Assembly (NCBI GenBank): GCA_963966185.1
Contig: CAWZYM010000331.1
Span: 1,926,501-1,990,500 of the forward strand
DNA from: Rhabditoides inermis
Taxonomy: Eukaryota > Nematoda > Chromadorea > Rhabditida > Rhabditidae
DNA: 64,000 nt
Reading direction: 5' to 3'
Every line of letters begins with the position of its first letter. Positions within the stretch are counted from its first letter, which is position 1. A program made the position numbers and the translations under genes. Below the pieces are notes generated by a model. The model ran no database searches and was not told the origin of the DNA. It saw only the letters and a list, made by a program, of their open reading frames with translations. This document shows positions 57,890-64,000 of the stretch, one piece after another.

Positions 57890-59830
57890 ACACTCCTCTC
57901 CTCTCATAGACACAACTCGCACTGCTTGCGATGCACACTCTCCCACAATATGAAAAGAGCGCATTGCTGGGTGCAAGTGGATTGCGTTTGATCGCAAGTG
58001 GAACTGTGTTTAGAAAAATGCAAAATATGCTGTCATCCGCAGGATTCGAACCTGCGCCCTCCGAAGAGGACTGCGACCTGAACGCAGCGCCTTAGACCAC
58101 TCGGCCAGAATGACACACTCCTCTCCTCTCATAGACACAACTCGCACTGCTTGCGATGCACACTCTGCCACAATATCAAGAGAGCGCATTGCTAGGTGCC
58201 AGTGGATTGCGTTTGATCGCAAGTGGAACTGTGGTTAGAAAAAAGCAAAATATGCTGTCATCCGCAGGATTCGAACCTGCGCCCTCCGAAGAGGACTGCG
58301 ACCTGAACGCAGCGCCTTAGACCACTCGGCCAGAATGACACACTCCTCTCCTCTCATAGACACAACTCGCACTGCTTGCGATGCACACTCTGCCACAATA
58401 TCAAGAGAGCGCATTGCTGGGTGCGAGTGGACTGCGTTTGATCGCAAGTGGAACTGTGGTTAGAAAAATGCAAAATATGCTGTCATCCGCAGGATTCGAA
58501 CCTGCGCCCTCCGAAGAGGACTGCGACCTGAACGCAGCGCCTTAGACCACTCGGCCAGAATGACACACTCCTCTCCTCTCATAGACACAACTCGCAGTGC
58601 TTGCGATGCACACTCTCCCACAATATCAAGAGAGCGCATTGCTAGGTGCCAGTGGATTGCGTTTTATCGCAAGTGGAACTGTGGTTAAAAAAATGCAAAA
58701 TATGCTGTCATCCGCAGGATTCGAACCTGCGCCCTCCGAAGAGGACTGCGACCTGAACGCAGCGCCTTAGACCACTCGGCCAGAATGACACACTCCTCTC
58801 TTCTAATAGACACAACTCGCACTGCTTGCGATGCACACTCTGCCACAATATCAAGAGAGCGCATTGCTGGGTGCGAGTGGATTGCGTTTGATCGCACGTG
58901 GAACTGTGGTTAGAAAAATGCAAAATATGCTGTCATCCGCAGGATTCGAACCTGCGCCCTCCGAAGAGGACTGCGACCTGAACGCAGCGCCTTAGACCAC
59001 TCGGCCAGAATGACACACTCCTCTCCTCTCATAGACACAACTCGCACTGCTTGCGATGCACACTCTCCCACAATATGAAAAGAGCGCATTGCTGGGTGCA
59101 AGTGGATTGCGTTTGATCGCAAGTGGAACTGTGTTTAGAAAAATGCAAAATATGCTGTCATCCGCAGGATTCGAACCTGCGCCCTCCGAAGAGGACTGCG
59201 ACCTGAACGCAGCGCCTTAGACCACTCGGCCAGAATGACACACTCCTCTCCTCTCATAGACACAACTCGCACTGCTTGCGATGCACACTCTGCCACAATA
59301 TCAAGAGAGCGCATTGCTAGGTGCCAGTGGATTGCGTTTGATCGCAAGTGGAACTGTGGTTAGAAAAAAGCAAAATATGCTGTCATCCGCAGGATTCGAA
59401 CCTGCGCCCTCCGAAGAGGACTGCGACCTGAACGCAGCGCCTTAGACCACTCGGCCAGAATGACACACTCCTCTCCTCTCATAGACACAACTCGCACTGC
59501 TTGCGATGCACACTCTGCCACAATATCAAGAGAGCGCATTGCTGGGTGCGAGTGGACTGCGTTTGATCGCAAGTGGAACTGTGGTTAGAAAAATGCAAAA
59601 TATGCTGTCATCCGCAGGATTCGAACCTGCGCCCTCCGAAGAGGACTGCGACCTGAACGCAGCGCCTTAGACCACTCGGCCAGAATGACACACTCCTCTC
59701 CTCTCATAGACACAACTCGCACTGCTTGCGATGCACACTCTGCCACAATATCAAGAGAGCGCATTGCTAGGTGCCAGTGGATTGCGTTTGATCGCAAGTG
59801 GAACTGTGGTTAGAAAAAAGCAAAATATGC

Positions 59831-59914
59831 TGTCATCCGCAGGATTCGAACCTGCGCCCTCCGAAGAGGACGGCGACCTGAACGCAGCGCCTTAGACCAC
59901 TCGGCCAGAATGAC
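59831..59914 (-). tRNA. tRNA-Leu(CAG), A42C
   Basis: A42C class in its usual spacer context (CTTCTAATAG). Confidence 0.8.
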
Positions 59915-60767
59915 ACACTCCTCTCTTCTAATAGACACAACTCGCACTGCTTGCGATGCACACTCTGCCACAATATCAAGAGAGCGCATTGCTGGGTGCG
60001 AGTGGATTGCGTTTGATCGCAAGTGGAACTGTGGTTAGAAAAATGCAAAAAAATGCTGTCATCCGCAGGATTCGAACCTGCGCCCTCCGAAGAGGACTGC
60101 GACCTGAACGCAGCGCCTTAGACCACTCGGCCAGAATGACACACTCCTCTCCTCTCATAGACACAACTCGCAGTGCTTGCGATGCACACTCTGCCACAAT
60201 ATCAAGAGAGCGCATTGCTAGGTGCGAGTGGATTGCCTTTGATCGCAAGTGGAACTGTGGTTAGAAAAAAGCAAAATATGCTGTCATCCGCAGGATTCGA
60301 ACCTGCGCCCTCCGAAGAGGACTGCGACCTGAACGCAGCGCCTTAGACCACTCGGCCAGAATGACACACTCCTCTCCTCTCATAGACACAACTCGCACTG
60401 CTTGCGATGCACACTCTGCCACAATATCAAGAGAGCGCATTGCTAGGTGCCAGTGGATTGCGTTTGATCGCAAGTGGAACTGTGGTTAGAAAAAAGCAAA
60501 ATATGCTGTCATCCGCAGGATTCGAACCTGCGCCCTCCGAAGAGGACTGCGACCTGAACGCAGCGCCTTAGACCACTCGGCCAGAATGACACACTCCTCT
60601 CTTCTAATAGACACAACTCGCACTGCTTGCGATGCACACTCTGCCACCACAACTCGCACTGCTTGCGATGCACACTCTGCCACAATATCAAGAGAGCGCA
60701 TTGCTGGGTGCGAGTGGATTGCGTTTGATCGCACGTGGAACTGTGGTTAGAAAAATGCAAAATATGC

Positions 60768-60851
60768 TGTCATCCGCAGGATTCGAACCTGCGCCCTCCG
60801 AAGAGGACTGCGACCTGAACGCAGCGCTTTAGACCACTCGGCCAGAATGAC
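60768..60851 (-). tRNA. tRNA-Leu(CAG), G23A
   Basis: G23A class with the 36-bp spacer duplication. Confidence 0.8.
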
Positions 60852-60992
60852 ACACTCCTCTCCTCTCATAGACACAACTCGCACTGCTTGCGATGCACAC
60901 TCTCCCACAATATCAAAAGAGCGCATTGCTGGGTGCAAGTGGATTGCGGTTGATCGCAAGTGGAACTGTGTTTAGAAAAATGCAAAATATGC

Positions 60993-61101
60993 TGTCATCC
61001 GCAGGATTCGAACCTGCGCCATCCGAAGAGGACTGCGACCTGAACGCAGCGCCTTAGACCACTCGGCCACGCAGCGCCTTAGACCACTCGGCCAGAATGA
61101 C
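60993..61101 (-). pseudogene. tRNA-Leu(CAG) with duplicated D arm
   Basis: Duplicated-D-arm class; first gene of the fourth quartet. Confidence 0.82.
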
Positions 61102-61242
61102 ACACTCCTCTCCTCTCATAGACACAACTCGCACTGCTTGCGATGCACACTCTCCCACAATATCAAGAGAGCTCATTGCTGGGTGCGAGTGGATTGCGTT
61201 TGATCGCAAGTGGAACTGTGGTTAGAAAAATGCAAAATATGC

Positions 61243-61325
61243 TGTCATCCGCAGGATTCGAACCTGCGCCCTCCGAAGAGGACTGCGACCTGAACGCAGC
61301 GCTTAGACCACTCGGCCAGAATGAC
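61243..61325 (-). pseudogene. tRNA-Leu(CAG), one-base D-stem deletion
   Basis: Counterpart of 47487 in the fourth quartet. Confidence 0.78.
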
Positions 61326-61691
61326 ACACTCCTTTGCTCTCATAGACACAACTCGCACTGCTTGCGATGCACACTCTCCCACAATATCAAGAGAGCGCAT
61401 TGCTGGGTGCGAGTGAATTGCGTTTGATCGCAAATGGAACTGTGGTTAGAAAAATGCAAAATATGCTGTCATCCGCAGGATTCGAACCTGCGCCCTCCGA
61501 AGAGGACTGCGACCTGAACGCAGCGCCTTAGACCACTCGGCCAGAATGACACACTCCTCTCCTCTCATAGACACAACTCGCGCTGCTTGCGATGCACACT
61601 CTGCCACAATATCAAGAGAGCGCATTGCTGGGTGCGAGTGGATTGCGTTTGATCGCAAGTGGAACTGTGGTTAGAAAAATGCAAAATATGC

Positions 61692-61800
61692 TGTCATCCG
61701 CAGGATTCGAACCTGCGCCATCCGAAGAGGACTGCGACCTGAACGCAGCGCCTTAGACCACTCGGCCACGCAGCGCCTTAGACCACTCGGCCAGAATGAC
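61692..61800 (-). pseudogene. tRNA-Leu(CAG) with duplicated D arm
   Basis: Duplicated-D-arm class; last gene of the fourth quartet. Confidence 0.82.
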
Positions 61801-63966
61801 ACACTCCTCTCCTCTCATAGACACAACTCGCAGTGCTTGCGATGCACACTCTGCCACAATATCAAGAGAGCGCATTGCTAGGTGCGAGTGGATTGCCTTT
61901 GATCGCAAGTGGAACTGTGGTTAGAAAAAAGCAAAATATGCTGTCATCCGCAGGATTCGAACCTGCGCCCTCCGAAGAGGACTGCGACCTGAACGCAGCG
62001 CCTTAGACCACTCGGCCAGAATGACACACTCCTCTCCTCTCATAGACACAACTCGCACTGCTTGCGATGCACACTCTCCCACAATATGAAAAGAGCGCAT
62101 TGCTGGGTGCAAGTGGATTGCGTTTGATCGCAAGTGGAACTGTGTTTAGAAAAATGCAAAATATGCTGTCATCCGCAGGATTCGAACCTGCGCCCTCCGA
62201 AGAGGACTGCGACCTGAACGCAGCGCCTTAGACCACTCGGCCAGAATGACACACTCCTCTCCTCTCATAGACACAACTCGCACTGCTTGCGATGCACACT
62301 CTGCCACAATATCAAGAGAGCGCATTGCTAGGTGCCAGTGGATTGCGTTTGATCGCAAGTGGAACTGTGGTTAGAAAAAAGCAAAATATGCTGTCATCCG
62401 CAGGATTCGAACCTGCGCCCTCCGAAGAGGACTGCGACCTGAACGCAGCGCCTTAGACCACTCGGCCAGAATGACACACTCCTCTCCTCTCATAGACACA
62501 ACTCGCACTGCTTGCGATGCACACTCTGCCACAATATCAAGAGAGCGCATTGCTGGGTGCGAGTGGACTGCGTTTGATCGCAAGTGGAACTGTGGTTAGA
62601 AAAATGCAAAATATGCTGTCATCCGCAGGATTCGAACCTGCGCCCTCCGAAGAGGACTGCGACCTGAACGCAGCGCCTTAGACCACTCGGCCAGAATGAC
62701 ACACTCCTCTCCTCTCATAGACACAACTCGCAGTGCTTGCGATGCACACTCTCCCACAATATCAAGAGAGCGCATTGCTAGGTGCCAGTGGATTGCGTTT
62801 TATCGCAAGTGGAACTGTGGTTAAAAAAATGCAAAATATGCTGTCATCCGCAGGATTCGAACCTGCGCCCTCCGAAGAGGACTGCGACCTGAACGCAGCG
62901 CCTTAGACCACTCGGCCAGAATGACACACTCCTCTCTTCTAATAGACACAACTCGCACTGCTTGCGATGCACACTCTGCCACAATATCAAGAGAGCGCAT
63001 TGCTGGGTGCGAGTGGATTGCGTTTGATCGCACGTGGAACTGTGGTTAGAAAAATGCAAAATATGCTGTCATCCGCAGGATTCGAACCTGCGCCCTCCGA
63101 AGAGGACTGCGACCTGAACGCAGCGCCTTAGACCACTCGGCCAGAATGACACACTCCTCTCCTCTCATAGACACAACTCGCACTGCTTGCGATGCACACT
63201 CTCCCACAATATGAAAAGAGCGCATTGCTGGGTGCAAGTGGATTGCGTTTGATCGCAAGTGGAACTGTGTTTAGAAAAATGCAAAATATGCTGTCATCCG
63301 CAGGATTCGAACCTGCGCCCTCCGAAGAGGACTGCGACCTGAACGCAGCGCCTTAGACCACTCGGCCAGAATGACACACTCCTCTCCTCTCATAGACACA
63401 ACTCGCACTGCTTGCGATGCACACTCTGCCACAATATCAAGAGAGCGCATTGCTAGGTGCCAGTGGATTGCGTTTGATCGCAAGTGGAACTGTGGTTAGA
63501 AAAAAGCAAAATATGCTGTCATCCGCAGGATTCGAACCTGCGCCCTCCGAAGAGGACTGCGACCTGAACGCAGCGCCTTAGACCACTCGGCCAGAATGAC
63601 ACACTCCTCTCCTCTCATAGACACAACTCGCACTGCTTGCGATGCACACTCTGCCACAATATCAAGAGAGCGCATTGCTGGGTGCGAGTGGACTGCGTTT
63701 GATCGCAAGTGGAACTGTGGTTAGAAAAATGCAAAATATGCTGTCATCCGCAGGATTCGAACCTGCGCCCTCCGAAGAGGACTGCGACCTGAACGCAGCG
63801 CCTTAGACCACTCGGCCAGAATGACACACTCCTCTCCTCTCATAGACACAACTCGCACTGCTTGCGATGCACACTCTGCCACAATATCAAGAGAGCGCAT
63901 TGCTAGGTGCCAGTGGATTGCGTTTGATCGCAAGTGGAACTGTGGTTAGAAAAAAGCAAAATATGC

Positions 63967-64000
63967 TGTCATCCGCAGGATTCGAACCTGCGCCCTCCGA
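63967..64000 (-). tRNA. tRNA-Leu(CAG), partial at window end
   Basis: The 3' 34 nt are visible (acceptor 3' strand, T arm and the start of the variable arm) and match the consensus. The array continues past the window. Confidence 0.93.

Larger units (their letters stand above)
47237..63400. repeat. Multi-kilobase higher-order repeats (4135, 3460 and 6161 bp)
   Basis: A quartet of genes (duplicated D arm, one-base deletion, consensus, duplicated D arm) begins at 47237, 51372, 54832 and 60993. The intervals are 4135, 3460 and 6161 bp. Relative to the first interval, the second lacks 675 bp (three units) and the third has 2025 bp (nine units) extra plus one base in an A run near 60050. All intervening markers keep order. 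Confidence 0.87.
47711..63825 (-). tRNA. tRNA-Leu(CAG) consensus genes, block F (54 genes)
   Basis: Consensus 84-nt genes start at 47711, 48186, 48411, 48636, 48861, 49086, 49311, 49536, 49761, 49986, 50436, 50661, 50886, 51846, 52321, 52546, 52771, 52996, 53221, 53446, 53896, 54121, 54346, 55306, 55781, 56006, 56231, 56456, 56681, 56906, 57131, 57356, 57581, 58031, 58256, 58481, 58706, 58931, 59156, 59381, 59606, 60057, 60282, 60507, 61467, 61942, 62167, 62392, 62617, 62842, 63067, 63292, 63517 and 63742. They belong to multi-kilobase repeats of very high identity. Confidence 0.92.
1..64000 (-). repeat. Tandem array of ~225-bp tRNA-Leu(CAG) units
   Basis: The same unit runs head to tail across the window, interrupted only by the element at 3878-4618. 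A unit is an 84-nt tRNA gene plus a spacer of about 141 bp. Unit lengths seen are 225 (most), 224, 226, 228, 232, 233, 235, 218, 220, 250 and 261 bp; each departure is explained by a small spacer or gene indel. All genes lie on the minus strand, so transcription runs toward lower coordinates. I count 280 loci. Spacer variants recur together with tRNA variants, so blocks of several units have been copied as groups. No poly-A tails or target duplications flank the units, so they were amplified as a tandem array and not by retroposition. Both window ends fall inside tRNA genes, so the true array is longer. Confidence 0.97.

Noticed and set aside
1..64000. CRISPR array
   Set aside because: The repeated unit is a whole 225-bp tRNA gene plus spacer with no unique spacers; eukaryotic Pol III features are present.
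1..64000. tRNA-derived SINE family
   Set aside because: Units are head to tail with no A-rich tail and no target duplications, and most copies fold as intact tRNAs.

Overview
The window is essentially one object: a head-to-tail tandem array of a single tRNA gene, always on the minus strand. I count 280 gene loci: 277 uninterrupted, one split by a mobile element, and two cut by the window edges. Each unit is normally 225 bp, made of an 84-nt tRNA-Leu with anticodon CAG and about 141 bp of spacer. By eye 201 genes keep the consensus and 76 uninterrupted genes carry recurring changes; silent-looking substitutions may have escaped me. I see no protein-coding gene. The recurrent ~70-codon reading frames are read-through of tRNA plus spacer.

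The organism is a eukaryote. The gene has internal A and B boxes, T-run terminators just downstream and no encoded 3' CCA (except one variant class). U33, G37, discriminator A73 and the long variable arm make it a leucine tRNA, not the serine CAG tRNA of CTG-clade yeasts. The core from the D arm to the anticodon arm resembles, from memory, animal tRNA-Leu(CAG); the species cannot be named from this sequence.

Layout: 1-3877 array; 3878-4618 a 741-bp element with 244-bp terminal inverted repeats and a 3-bp TTA duplication, inserted in the D loop of one tRNA gene and carrying a tRNA-like Pol III unit in each arm; 4619-25.6 kb array with 232-bp unit variants (an 8-bp spacer insertion, seen only below ~23 kb), 1.13-kb and 1.36-kb higher-order repeats, and two genes whose anticodon is CGG; 25.6-39.9 kb array dominated by a recurring cassette of linked mutations, including genes that encode CCA; 40-47.2 kb mostly consensus; 47.2-64 kb higher-order repeats of 4135, 3460 and 6161 bp marked by a quartet that includes tRNA genes with a duplicated D arm.

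The whole looks like a locus evolving by unequal crossover and gene conversion, with linked mutations recording successive duplications. It could be a high-dosage source of CUG-decoding tRNA, a structural Pol III/TFIIIC-bound domain, or largely silent; the sequence alone does not decide.
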